Below, piece by piece: positions 27,731 to 36,062 of a stretch of DNA of 64,000 bases. A model generated the notes under the pieces. It did not search any database. It was not told the DNA's origin and worked only from the letters and a program-made list of their open reading frames with translations. The translations under genes were made by a program, and so were the position numbers. Position 1 is the stretch's first letter. Each line of letters opens with the position of its first letter. This DNA is from Reyranella sp. (GTDB lineage: Bacteria > Pseudomonadota > Alphaproteobacteria > Reyranellales > Reyranellaceae). The DNA is taken from the NCBI RefSeq assembly GCF_004297405.1, contig NZ_SCVC01000011.1:1-64000 (forward strand). Reading direction: 5' to 3'.

Positions 27731-28696
27731 TTACTCCGCTTTGATGCCGAGTTTCTTGATCAGAGGGACGACAGTCTTGTCCTCGGCATCGAACATGGTC
27801 GCTGTTTCCTGCGGCGTGGTGGGATAGGCTTCGGCCGTGAGCTCGGCGAAACGCTGCACGACGGCCGGATCCTTCAGCACCTTGACCATCGCATCGTTGA
27901 GCTTAGCCACGACGTCGGGCGGCATCTTGGCCGGACCGAACAGGCCGGTGAAGGTCGAGAAGGTGAAGTTCTCGAGACCCTTTACGCCGCTTTCCTTCAT
28001 GGTCGGCACGTCGGGAAGCTGCGGCACGCGCTTGTCGGATGAAACAGCGATGGCGCGCAACTTGCCGGCCTTGATATGGCCGATGGCGGCGTTGAGCTGG
28101 TCGACCTGGGCCGTGACCTGGCCCGCGATCACGTCCAGCGAGGCTGCTCCGCTGCCCTTGTAGTGCACGATCGTGTACTTGCCGCCGGTCGCCTCGCCGA
28201 TAAGTTCGATCGCGAGATGGTTGGTCGTGCCGACACCAGAATCAGCGACGGCAAACTTGCCGTCGCGACCCAAGGCGATGAAATCCGCCATGGTCTTGAT
28301 CGGCGAATTCGGCGTCACGACTAGGACGGCCGGCACGCGCTGAATATGGCTGATCGGCGTGAAGGCAGTGCGCCAATCGTAAGGCGCGTTGCCATAGATC
28401 GCCGGAACGGCGACCAGGGAATTGGCCGAGACCAGCAGGGTCGTGCCGTCGGGGGCGGAGCGGGCAACGACATCGCTGCCGATCATGCCGCTGGCGCCAG
28501 CCTTGTTTTCAACGAGGACGGTGACACCCAACACTTCGCGCAGCTTATCGGCGATGATGCGCGCCGTGACGTCGATGTTTCCGCCCGGCGCATAGGGCGC
28601 CATGATCTTGATGGGCTTGTCGGAGACTTGGGCGTGGGCCGGCATGGAGCCGACGGCCAGGCCGAACAAAGCTAAGGCGATTGCGACCAGACGCAT
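27731..28696 (-). CDS. Bug/TctC-family periplasmic solute-binding protein
   Basis: A 321-residue Bug receptor: Sec signal (MRLVAIALALFGLAVGSMPAHAQ), then KPIKIMAPYAPGGNIDVTAR, ENKAGASGMIG, and APDGTTLLV. A likely housekeeping promoter (TTGCGC, 17 bases, TAGGCT) lies just upstream. It sits between an amidase gene (98 bases upstream, same strand) and a DUF486 gene, with no TctAB genes. An amide or carboxylate ligand linked to the amidase is a guess. Confidence 0.9.
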   Translation of the reverse strand: MRLVAIALALFGLAVGSMPAHAQVSDKPIKIMAPYAPGGNIDVTARIIADKLREVLGVTVLVENKAGASGMIGSDVVARSAPDGTTLLVSANSLVAVPAIYGNAPYDWRTAFTPISHIQRVPAVLVVTPNSPIKTMADFIALGRDGKFAVADSGVGTTNHLAIELIGEATGGKYTIVHYKGSGAASLDVIAGQVTAQVDQLNAAIGHIKAGKLRAIAVSSDKRVPQLPDVPTMKESGVKGLENFTFSTFTGLFGPAKMPPDVVAKLNDAMVKVLKDPAVVQRFAELTAEAYPTTPQETATMFDAEDKTVVPLIKKLGIKAE

Positions 28697-28723
28697 GAGT
28701 TTCCTCCCGGTTTCTTTGCGCCG

Positions 28724-28752
28724 AGCCTAGAAGAAGGCTCACTGTGGCGCAA
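28724..28752 (-). promoter_or_regulatory. Predicted sigma-70-type promoter of the Bug receptor gene
   Basis: On the minus strand TTGCGC (28747-28752) and TAGGCT (28724-28729) are 17 bases apart, about 28 bases before the ATG, with GGGAGG between them and the start. The same TAGGCT hexamer appears at other gene starts in this window. Confidence 0.4.
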
Positions 28753-28794
28753 AGACCGATGGAGGTCGTGGCTATTCCGACCAGTGGCTGGAGA

Positions 28795-30225
28795 TCACAT
28801 CGACGGCCGGTGCTGTGCCCAGGGCTGCGCGTCTTCGAAGAGTGCGCCGAGCCGCAGGACGTCGGTCTCCGCGCCCCACTTGCCGACGATCTGGACCGAG
28901 GTCGGCAGCCCGTCGGCGCCGAAGCCCGAGGGCAGCGCCAGCGCGGGATGGCCGGTGAGGTTGAACGGGTACTGGTAGGAGGTCCAACCCTGCCGGGTGA
29001 TGCCGCACTTCACGCCGTCGATGATGACTTCGTCGTTGGCGGCGTCGTGCGTCACGTCGAGGGCGGTGCGTGCGTTGGTCGGCGTTACCAGGAAGTCGTA
29101 GCGCGCCAACAGCGACTGGATCTTGCGGAACAGTGCTGTGCGCGCGAACTGGGCATTGCGGAAGTCGGCCAGCGTAAACTGGCGACCGCGATCCATGAAC
29201 GCCAAAGTCACAGGGTCCATCTGGTTCTGCCACTTGGGCAGATACTGCGCGCAGAACACGGCGAAGTTCGCCTGGTAGAGGACGCGGCCCTCGTACTCGA
29301 TCCAGTCGATCTTTTCGGTCACTTCCTCGACCACCGCGCCCATCGCCTCCCAGGCCGCGAGCGAGGCACGCGTGTTGGTCCGCACGTCGGCAGCGATCCG
29401 CGGGTTGGCCGTGAGCTCGATGTAGCCGATACGCACACCCGAGAGATCGCGGCCGGCGAGCTTGGGCGACAGCGGCTGTTGCGACGGGCCGGAGAGCGAC
29501 CAGGGGTCCTTGTCGCTGGGGCCAACCAGCACGGAATGCATGATCGCGGCATCGGTGATCGTGCGCGAGAGCGGCCCGGCAAAGACATTGTTGCCGAAAG
29601 CATCGCGTGTGGTGTCGGCTGGCACGGCGCCGAGTGTCGGCTTCAATCCCACGAGGCCGCTGCACGAGGCGGGGCCGCGGATCGAGCCTGCACCGTCGGT
29701 GCCGAGCGAGATCGGGCCGAGGCCCGCGGCAACGGCCGCCGCGCCACCACCACTGGAACCACCCGACGTGCGGTCGAGGTTCCAGGGGTTGCGCGTGATG
29801 CCGAAAGAGGGGCCGTCGGTCAGGCCCTTCACGCCGAACTCCGGCGTCGTGGCCTTGCCGACCACGATGGCGCCGGCGGCGCGCAGGCGCTGCACCAGCA
29901 CGTCGTCGGCCTGGGCGACGTTATCTTCGAAGATCGCGGAGCCGTGGCGGGTGGGCACGCCTTTGACGTCGACCAAGTCCTTGATGCTCACCGGAATGCC
30001 GTGCAGCGGTCCGAGCTTTTCGCCACGCGTGACGGCTTCCTCGGCCTTCTTGGCGTCGCGTCGCGCCTCCTCGGCCATCACCACGCGAAAGCAGTTGAGC
30101 TTTGGTTGGGCGCGGTCAATCGCTTTCAAGAGGACGTCGACATATTCGACGGGCGAAAGTTTGCGATCGCGGATGAGGGCGGTGGCCTTTGCGGCCGGCG
30201 TGAACAGGAGATCGGTGTCGGACAT
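28795..30225 (-). CDS. Amidase (amidase signature family)
   Basis: A 476-residue amidase signature enzyme. The catalytic Ser-cisSer-Lys triad can be placed: Lys82 (VSIKDL), cis-Ser157 in GGSSGGG and nucleophile Ser181 in GTDGAGSIRGPAS, with the 24-residue spacing usual for the family. It hydrolyses an amide bond; members range from indole-acetamide hydrolase to GatA-like proteins, and no GatB/C genes are here, so tRNA amidation is unlikely. Cytosolic, no signal peptide. The start is the ATG for MSDTDLL; the longer frame upstream overlaps the divergent TauE gene. Confidence 0.9.
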   Translation of the reverse strand: MSDTDLLFTPAAKATALIRDRKLSPVEYVDVLLKAIDRAQPKLNCFRVVMAEEARRDAKKAEEAVTRGEKLGPLHGIPVSIKDLVDVKGVPTRHGSAIFEDNVAQADDVLVQRLRAAGAIVVGKATTPEFGVKGLTDGPSFGITRNPWNLDRTSGGSSGGGAAAVAAGLGPISLGTDGAGSIRGPASCSGLVGLKPTLGAVPADTTRDAFGNNVFAGPLSRTITDAAIMHSVLVGPSDKDPWSLSGPSQQPLSPKLAGRDLSGVRIGYIELTANPRIAADVRTNTRASLAAWEAMGAVVEEVTEKIDWIEYEGRVLYQANFAVFCAQYLPKWQNQMDPVTLAFMDRGRQFTLADFRNAQFARTALFRKIQSLLARYDFLVTPTNARTALDVTHDAANDEVIIDGVKCGITRQGWTSYQYPFNLTGHPALALPSGFGADGLPTSVQIVGKWGAETDVLRLGALFEDAQPWAQHRPSM

Positions 30226-30283
30226 GGCGCGCACCTTATCCGGTCCTCGACACCTTCTGCCACGTGCGCTACGCCGCACGGCG

Positions 30284-31039
30284 ATGTTTACGCTTCCCGT
30301 GCTGGCCGCTCTGGCGGTCGTGGCCGTCGTGACCTCGTTCATTTCCGGGATCTTCGGCATGGCGGGCGGGATGCTGTTGATCGGCTTCCTGCTGCTGTTC
30401 CTGCCGGTGCCGGTCGCCATGGTGTTCCACGGTGTCATCCAGATCGCGGCCAACAGCTGGCGCGCGTGGTTGTGGCGCCATCATGTGAAGTGGAGTGTCG
30501 TCCTGCAGTTCGGCGCCGGTGCCGGAGCGTCACTGATCGTCTTTTCTTTCTTCGATTTCGTGCCCGACAAGGCGCTGGTGCTGATGGCGGTCGGCCTGAT
30601 GCCGTTCATTGCCTTGGCCGTGCCGCAGCGCATCGCCCCCAATATCGAGCGGGGCGGCCAGGCCTTCCTGGCGGGCGTGATCGGCGGGGCCATCCAGCTC
30701 GTGTCGGGCGTGACCGGTCCGCTGCTCGATATCTTCTACGTCCGCACGGGCATGTCGCGGCAGGTCAATGTCGCCACCAAGGCCGCGGCGCAGGTGCTGG
30801 GCCATCTCACCAAAGTCACCTATTTTGCCATGGTGATCGAAGGGCCCGCCGGTCGCGACCCCGAGCAATGGATGGTAATGGGCTATGCCGCCTGCTTCGC
30901 CATTCTGGGCACGACCCTGTCGCGCAGTTTTCTCGATCGCATGTCGGACCGGCAGTTCTATCATTGGACCCGCCGCGTCATCCTGGGGCTCGGTGCGGTT
31001 TACGTGGCGCAGGGAGTCTGGCTGATGGCGACGCGATGA
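30284..31039 (+). CDS. TauE/SafE-family sulfite/anion exporter
   Basis: A 251-residue membrane protein with eight predicted segments and the TauE/SafE repeat: GIFGMAGGMLLIGFLLLFLPVPVAMVFHG in the first half and GVIGGAIQLVSGVTGPLLDIFYV in the second, each with the conserved Gly-rich turn. Family members move sulfite, sulfoacetate or other organosulfur anions. It is the first gene of a plus-strand operon and its stop overlaps the next start (ATGA). A longer in-frame reading begins inside the amidase gene and has no supporting features. Confidence 0.85.
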   Translation: MFTLPVLAALAVVAVVTSFISGIFGMAGGMLLIGFLLLFLPVPVAMVFHGVIQIAANSWRAWLWRHHVKWSVVLQFGAGAGASLIVFSFFDFVPDKALVLMAVGLMPFIALAVPQRIAPNIERGGQAFLAGVIGGAIQLVSGVTGPLLDIFYVRTGMSRQVNVATKAAAQVLGHLTKVTYFAMVIEGPAGRDPEQWMVMGYAACFAILGTTLSRSFLDRMSDRQFYHWTRRVILGLGAVYVAQGVWLMATR

Positions 31040-31251
31040 GCGAAGAGAAGAAAGTCGATGTGAAGGCAGAGGTGCGGGCGTTGCTCGACCGGCTGCCCGA
31101 CGATTGCAGCTATGCCGACGTGCAGCGCGGCATCGCCGTGTTGATGTGGCCCAAGCAAGGGGACGGCAGTCTCGCGCCGCCCAAGCGACTTGAACCTGAA
31201 GAAGTGAAGCGCCGTCTGCGCGAATGGCTCAAATCGGAGAACGAAAAATGA
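31036..31251 (+). CDS. Small acidic/basic helical protein, antitoxin-like
   Basis: A 71-residue soluble protein. VRALLDRLPDDCSYADVQ and the C-terminal EEVKRRLREWLKS resemble the pattern of addiction-module antitoxins that read LLDRLPDD-x-DVQYHLYV and end in a similar RRL-x-W helix; the middle part usual for those antitoxins is replaced by GIAVLMWPKQGDGSLAPPKR. No RelE/ParE-like toxin gene is adjacent. It overlaps the TauE stop and the enoyl-CoA hydratase start by four bases each, so it is tightly coupled to both. The resemblance is by eye only; function is unknown. Confidence 0.8.
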   Translation: MSEEKKVDVKAEVRALLDRLPDDCSYADVQRGIAVLMWPKQGDGSLAPPKRLEPEEVKRRLREWLKSENEK

Positions 31252-32045
31252 AAGACCGCGTCTCGATCGACCTGAAGGATGGCGTCGCCGACGTCCGCCT
31301 GATCCGCGCCGACAAGATGAACGCGCTGGATAACGCGATGTTCGAAGGCATCATCGAGGCCGGTACCAAGCTGGCGACCATGGAAGGCCTTCGCTGTGTC
31401 GTGCTGTCGGGCGAGGGCAAGGCCTTCTGCGCTGGTCTCGACATGGGGAGCTTCGCCGCGATGAAGCAAGACGGCGTGCCGGGCGTGCGCGACCTCGCCA
31501 AGCGCACCCATGGCATCGCCAATCGGCCGCAACAGTGTGCCTGGCTGTGGCGCGATCTGCCGGTACCGGTGATCGCGGCCGTGCATGGCGTGGCGTTCGG
31601 TGGCGGCTTCCAGATCGCGCTGGGCCCGGACATTCGCTACGCCACGCCGGATGCGCGGTTCTCCGTGATGGAAATCAAGTGGGGCCTGGTGCCCGATCTC
31701 GCCGGCACGCAGCTCATGCGCCATCTCGCGCGCGAGGACGTGGTGCGTGAGCTCACCTACACGGGCCGCATCTTCAACGGTGTCGAGGCGCAGCAGATGG
31801 GCTTCGTGACGCGCGTCGTGGACGATCCGCGGGCGGCAGCGCTGGAGACGGCAAAGGAGATCGCCTCCAAGAGTCCCGACGCGATCCGGGCCAACAAGCG
31901 CCTGTTGAATGCAGCGGTTGCCATCGATGCCGCGGCGGGCCTGATGATGGAGTCGGTCGAGCAGCAGAAGCTGATCGGCTCGCCCAACCAGGTCGAGGCC
32001 ATCATGTCCAACCTTCAGAAGCGTGCTGCGAACTACAAGGACTGA
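31248..32045 (+). CDS. Enoyl-CoA hydratase/isomerase (crotonase) family protein
   Basis: A 265-residue crotonase-fold protein with the oxyanion-hole motif CAGLDMGSF and GVAFGGGFQIAL. The residue aligned with the rat hydratase catalytic Glu144 is kept (RFSVMEIKWGL), but the second catalytic Glu (164) region reads differently. Such proteins hydrate or isomerise acyl-CoA. The start ATG overlaps the previous stop (AAATGA) and has GGAGAACG upstream. It is followed after 19 bases by a medium-chain reductase gene, which fits an acyl-CoA degradation role. Confidence 0.88.
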   Translation: MKDRVSIDLKDGVADVRLIRADKMNALDNAMFEGIIEAGTKLATMEGLRCVVLSGEGKAFCAGLDMGSFAAMKQDGVPGVRDLAKRTHGIANRPQQCAWLWRDLPVPVIAAVHGVAFGGGFQIALGPDIRYATPDARFSVMEIKWGLVPDLAGTQLMRHLAREDVVRELTYTGRIFNGVEAQQMGFVTRVVDDPRAAALETAKEIASKSPDAIRANKRLLNAAVAIDAAAGLMMESVEQQKLIGSPNQVEAIMSNLQKRAANYKD

Positions 32046-32064
32046 CGCCCGGGAGGAATAATCC

Positions 32065-33054
32065 ATGAATCGCCAGTGGCTCTACGCCAAGCAACCGGCC
32101 GGCAAGATCGGCAAGGACACGTTTCAGTGGACCGAGACGGCCATCCCCAGCCCGCGCTCGGGCGAGGTGTTGGTGCGTACGCGCATGCTGTCGCTCGATC
32201 CCGCCAACCGCGCCTGGATGATGGGCAAGACCTATCGCGACGCGCTGGAGCCGGGGCAGGTGATGAACGGCTTCACCATCGGTGAGGTCGTCGAGTCCAA
32301 CGCGCGTGAGTTCAGCAAGGGCGATATCGTCGAAGGCGACTGGGGCTGGCAGGATTACGCCGTGCGGCCGGCGCGTCGACTGACCAAGCGCACGGTCAAG
32401 GCGCCGCTGGAGATGCTGATCGGGCCGCTCAGCGTCACCGGCCTCACGGCCTATTTCGGCCTGCTCGAGGTCGGCCGGCCCAAGCCCGGTGACACGGTGC
32501 TGGTCTCAGCCGCGGCGGGTGCCGTCGGCACGATGGTGGGCCAGATCGCCAAGCTCGTGGGCTGCCGAGTCGTCGGGACGGCGGGCGGCCAGGACAAGTG
32601 CGACTGGATCGTGCGTGACCTCGGCTTCGATGCCGCGCTCGACTACAAGGCGGGCGGCGTGCGTCGCGCGCTGGCGGCGTCCTGTCCCGACGGCATCGAT
32701 GTCTATTTCGACAATACCGGTGGACCGGTGCTCGACGCGGCGCTGTCGCTGATGAACCTGCGCGGTCGCATCGCCTGCTGTGGGAACGTCTCGCAATACG
32801 ATGTCGAGAAGCCGGGACCGGGGCCCATGGCCGTGCCGGGGCTGGTCGTGACCAAGCGGCTGCGGATGGAAGGCTTCATCGTGATGGACTTCTACGATCA
32901 GCGCGCCGAAGCCGAGACGCGACTTGCCCGCTGGGTTGCCGACGGCAAGATCAAGGCCGTCGTCGATGTCGTCGACGGCCTCGAGAAAGCGCCCGAGGCG
33001 CTGATCGGCCTGTTCGAAGGCCGCAACAAGGGCAAGATGGCGGTGCGCGTCTAG
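32065..33054 (+). CDS. NADP-dependent medium-chain oxidoreductase (YncB/CurA-like)
   Basis: A 329-residue zinc-independent member of the medium-chain dehydrogenase/reductase superfamily, in the leukotriene B4 dehydrogenase/CurA group. The nucleotide-binding motif is VSAAAGAVGTMVGQIAK, followed by GGQDKCDWI, where the Lys usually contacts the NADP phosphate, and VYFDNTGGPVLDAAL. These enzymes reduce the double bond of alpha,beta-unsaturated aldehydes and ketones. GGGAGGAAT precedes the ATG; it probably shares the transcript with the crotonase gene just upstream. Confidence 0.9.
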   Translation: MNRQWLYAKQPAGKIGKDTFQWTETAIPSPRSGEVLVRTRMLSLDPANRAWMMGKTYRDALEPGQVMNGFTIGEVVESNAREFSKGDIVEGDWGWQDYAVRPARRLTKRTVKAPLEMLIGPLSVTGLTAYFGLLEVGRPKPGDTVLVSAAAGAVGTMVGQIAKLVGCRVVGTAGGQDKCDWIVRDLGFDAALDYKAGGVRRALAASCPDGIDVYFDNTGGPVLDAALSLMNLRGRIACCGNVSQYDVEKPGPGPMAVPGLVVTKRLRMEGFIVMDFYDQRAEAETRLARWVADGKIKAVVDVVDGLEKAPEALIGLFEGRNKGKMAVRV

Positions 33055-33061
33055 CGACGCG

Positions 33062-33874
33062 TCACTTGCCTTTGAACACCGGCTTGCGCTTTTCGACGAA
33101 CGCCTGCACCGCTTCCTTGTGATCGGCGGTGCGGGAAGCCGAAACGAGGCGCTCGGCCTCGCGATGGAGCGCGGTCGGGTAGTCGATGTGCAGCGCGTCG
33201 TCGAGATTGTCCTTCATGCTGCGCATGGCAACACCCGGCCCTTCGGCCAGAGACTTGGCGAAGGCGAAGGCTTCGTCCTGCAGCTTGGCATCGTCGACGA
33301 TGCGGTTCACCAGCCCGATGCGCTCGCAACGCTCGGCGTCGACGCGCTCGGCGGTGAACATCAGTTCGCGCGCCCGCGAGGAGCCGATGGTCCGGGTGAG
33401 CAGCCAGGAAATGCCGTAGTCACCGGACAGACCGATCTTGGCGTAGCCAGTGCTGACGAACGCCGACTTGGCGGCGATGCGGATATCGCAGGCGAGGGCG
33501 ATGGCGAGACCCGCACCGGCGGCCGCACCTGGAAGGGCGGCAATCGTCGGCTTGCGCACGGCAACCAGCGCACCAGTGAGGTGGGCCTGACGCCAGCGCA
33601 GGTCGGCGAGGCGTTCCTCGTAGCTCATCTGTCCGCGCGGGCCGCGGCCACCCATGCCCTTTACGTCGCCGCCGCTGCAGAACGCCGTGCCGGCGCCGGT
33701 GATCAACAGAGCCCCGACATTGGGGTCGTCGCCACGTTCCTTGATCTGCGTGCGCAGCGCTGGCGTCAGCTTGTCAGACATCGCATTGCGCGCTTCGGGG
33801 CGATTGAGGGTGATCAATGCCACGCCGTCGCGCACGCTGCACAGGAGTTCGGTCGTGCCGGTATCGATTTCCAT
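33062..33874 (-). CDS. Enoyl-CoA hydratase-family protein, catalytic Glu replaced
   Basis: A 270-residue crotonase-fold protein (CSGGDVKGMG oxyanion loop, then PGAAAGAGLAIALACDIRIA). At the position of the usual catalytic Glu144 the sequence reads AFVSTGYAKIGLSGDYG, with Gly in place of Glu. Loss of this residue is common in members that carry out other reactions, for example dehalogenases, thioesterases or isomerases, so hydratase activity should not be assumed. AGAGAGGA lies before the ATG. It converges on the reductase gene and is divergent from the alpha/beta-hydrolase gene. Confidence 0.86.
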   Translation of the reverse strand: MEIDTGTTELLCSVRDGVALITLNRPEARNAMSDKLTPALRTQIKERGDDPNVGALLITGAGTAFCSGGDVKGMGGRGPRGQMSYEERLADLRWRQAHLTGALVAVRKPTIAALPGAAAGAGLAIALACDIRIAAKSAFVSTGYAKIGLSGDYGISWLLTRTIGSSRARELMFTAERVDAERCERIGLVNRIVDDAKLQDEAFAFAKSLAEGPGVAMRSMKDNLDDALHIDYPTALHREAERLVSASRTADHKEAVQAFVEKRKPVFKGK

Positions 33875-33890
33875 GGGATCCTCTCTTTCC

Positions 33891-33929
33891 GCGACATTCC
33901 CGATCATCGAATACACCGTCAAGACGGCT
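33891..33929 (+). pseudogene. Decayed copy of the 5' end of the downstream hydrolase gene
   Basis: The 39 bases at 33891-33929 match the first 39 coding bases of the hydrolase gene at 34009 at 28 of 39 positions. Translated in the same relative frame they read TFPIIEYTVKTA, against TFPVTEHTLKTA in the gene: 8 of 12 residues identical. The ATG is changed to GCG, the copy is out of frame with the gene (118 bases apart) and similarity ends after it. It looks like the remnant of a second hydrolase gene or of a partial tandem duplication. Confidence 0.5.
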
Positions 33930-34008
33930 TGGCCATTGGCAGCCGTAGCGAGGTGATTGGCAGGCGGAACTGGTTGCCGGCTCCGCGGCTTCGCAGCAGA
34001 GTTGCGCC

Positions 34009-35034
34009 ATGACATTTCCGGTAACCGAACACACTCTCAAGACCGCCCGTCACACGACGGGCTATCTCGCCTGCGGCCGCAAGGATGCGCCGCTGCTGAT
34101 CTTCGTCCATGGTTGGCCGGAGCTATCGCTGTCGTGGCGGCATCAGCTTCCGGCCTTCGCGGCCTTGGGTTTCCGCTGCATCGCGCCGGATATGCGCGGC
34201 TATGGCCGCTCCGACACCTACTCGCGGCACGAGGACTTCGCGCAGGAAGAGATCGTGGCCGACATGCTGGAGCTGCTGGCGTCGCTCGGCTGTGAGAAGG
34301 CGGTGTGGATCGGTCACGACTGGGGCAGCCCGGTCGTATGGAACCTGGCGGCGCATCACCCCGACAAGACTGTCGGCGTCGCGAGCCTTTGTGTGCCCTA
34401 TCTCGCCGAGGGCTTCACCCTGGACGCGATGGTGCCGCTGATCGATCGCACACTTTATCCGGCGGAGAAGTTCCCGGCCGGGCAGTGGGACTATCAGTTC
34501 TTCTACGAAGAGAGCTTCGGCAAGGCCTGCAAGGGCTTCGAGGCCAACGTAGGCAATGTCGTGAAGGCGCTGTTCCGCAAGGGCGATCCCACCCGCGTCG
34601 GCAAGCCGGCGCCGACCTCGATGGTGCGTGTGGCTGGCGGCTGGTTCGGCGGTGGCGCGTGCCCCGATGTGCCGCGTGATGCGGATGTGCTGACCGAACA
34701 GGACATGGATGCCTATACCGCGGCGCTCACGCGCAACGGCTTCTTCGGGCCGGACTCCTGGTACATGAACCACAAGGCCAACGGCGCTTATGCGAAAAGA
34801 GCGAAGAACGGCGGCAAGCTGTCGATGCCGGTTCTCTTCCTGCACGGCGCTTACGACACGACCTGCGAGACCATGCAGTCCAAGCTCGCCGATCCGATGC
34901 GGCGCGATTGCGCCGATCTCACCGAGGTCGTGGTGCAGTCCGGCCACTGGATGGCGCAGGAGAAGCCGGTCGAGGTGAACGCGGCTCTCGCCAAATGGCT
35001 GGCAGCGAAGCTGCCGGATTACTGGAAGAGTTGA
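34009..35034 (+). CDS. Alpha/beta-hydrolase, epoxide-hydrolase-like
   Basis: A 341-residue alpha/beta-hydrolase of the epoxide hydrolase/haloalkane dehalogenase group. The oxyanion motif is HGWPE (the HGxP form typical of epoxide hydrolases), the nucleophile is Asp in GHDWGSPVV, the His is in SGHWMAQEKP near the C-terminus and an Asp follows DTTCET. A long lid domain with Tyr-rich segments (WDYQFFYEE, SWYMNH) could supply the two ring-opening Tyr. Function: hydrolysis of an epoxide or a similar electrophile in the cytosol. No good ribosome site is seen before the ATG. Confidence 0.88.
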   Translation: MTFPVTEHTLKTARHTTGYLACGRKDAPLLIFVHGWPELSLSWRHQLPAFAALGFRCIAPDMRGYGRSDTYSRHEDFAQEEIVADMLELLASLGCEKAVWIGHDWGSPVVWNLAAHHPDKTVGVASLCVPYLAEGFTLDAMVPLIDRTLYPAEKFPAGQWDYQFFYEESFGKACKGFEANVGNVVKALFRKGDPTRVGKPAPTSMVRVAGGWFGGGACPDVPRDADVLTEQDMDAYTAALTRNGFFGPDSWYMNHKANGAYAKRAKNGGKLSMPVLFLHGAYDTTCETMQSKLADPMRRDCADLTEVVVQSGHWMAQEKPVEVNAALAKWLAAKLPDYWKS

Positions 35035-35038
35035 CCGC

Positions 35039-36004
35039 CTATTCGGCGGTGATCTTCCCGGTGTCGATCACGTTCTTCCAGCGGGCGATCTCGTCCGTCA
35101 GGAACTTCTTGAACTGCTCGCCGTTCGTGGCGACGACCTCGAAGCCGATCGCCTCGAACTGCGGCTTGATGTCCGGCGCTTGGGCCGACGCGGCCAGCTC
35201 GGCTTCGAGCTTGGCGCGCACCGCCGGGGGCAGTCCCTTCGGCGCGGCGGCGGCCTGCCACGAATAGACCTCGAGGTCCTTCACGCCGCCTTCGGCCATC
35301 GTGGGGACGTCCGGCAGCGTCGGATTGCGCTGGCCGCTGGTCACGCCCAGCGCCTTCAGCTTGCCCGACTTCACGTGCGGGGCGATGGCTCCCAGGTTCT
35401 GGAACGACACATTGGCATGACCTGCGATCAGGTCGTTGATGGCCGGTCCGCCGCCCTTGTACGGCACGTGGGTGCCGGTGGTGCCGGTCTTCTGCAGGAA
35501 CAGCGCCGCGGTCAGATGATCCGACGAGCCGGTGCCCGATGAGGCGAACGTTACCTTGTTGGGATTCTTCTTCAGATAATCGACCAGCTCGGCGACGGTG
35601 TTGGCGGGGAAGTTCGGGTTCGCGACCAGCACGTTGGGCGTGCGGACCGCGACGCTCAGCAGGTCGAAGTCCTGCATCGGATCGTAGCGGAGATCCTTGA
35701 AGAGGGCGGGGTTGATGGCGAACACGCCGATCGAGCCGATCAGGATCGTGTAACCGTCGGGCTTGGCCTGCTTCATTGCAGTCGCGCCGATCGAGCCGTT
35801 GGCGCCGCCCTTGTTTTCGATGACGACGGACTGGCCCACACGCTCCGCCATCTTCTTGGAGACGAGCCGCGCCGTCACATCGGAGGAACCGCCGGGAGGG
35901 AAGGGGACGATGACGGTGATGGGTTTGTCGGGATAGTCGGCGGCCTGCGCCGGCAGGCCCACAAGGGCTGCCAGGATGAAGGCCACAATGCTCAATGTTC
36001 TCAT
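35039..36004 (-). CDS. Bug/TctC-family periplasmic solute-binding protein (sugar-acid locus)
   Basis: A 321-residue Bug receptor with Sec signal MRTLSIVAFILAALVGLPAQA, then YPDKPITVIVPFPPGGSSDVTAR, ENKGGANGSIG and PDGYTILI. The ATG at 36004 has AGGGAG nine bases upstream; an ATG two codons earlier (36010) lies too close to it. It follows the RraA-like gene by 58 bases on the same strand, downstream of a dehydratase, so its ligand is probably the sugar acid or hydroxyacid that the two enzymes handle. Confidence 0.9.
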   Translation of the reverse strand: MRTLSIVAFILAALVGLPAQAADYPDKPITVIVPFPPGGSSDVTARLVSKKMAERVGQSVVIENKGGANGSIGATAMKQAKPDGYTILIGSIGVFAINPALFKDLRYDPMQDFDLLSVAVRTPNVLVANPNFPANTVAELVDYLKKNPNKVTFASSGTGSSDHLTAALFLQKTGTTGTHVPYKGGGPAINDLIAGHANVSFQNLGAIAPHVKSGKLKALGVTSGQRNPTLPDVPTMAEGGVKDLEVYSWQAAAAPKGLPPAVRAKLEAELAASAQAPDIKPQFEAIGFEVVATNGEQFKKFLTDEIARWKNVIDTGKITAE

Positions 36005-36062
36005 GTTCATTTGCTCCCTATGTAGATCGTTACTGTTCTTCTCTTGTGCGCCGGCCGTCCGT

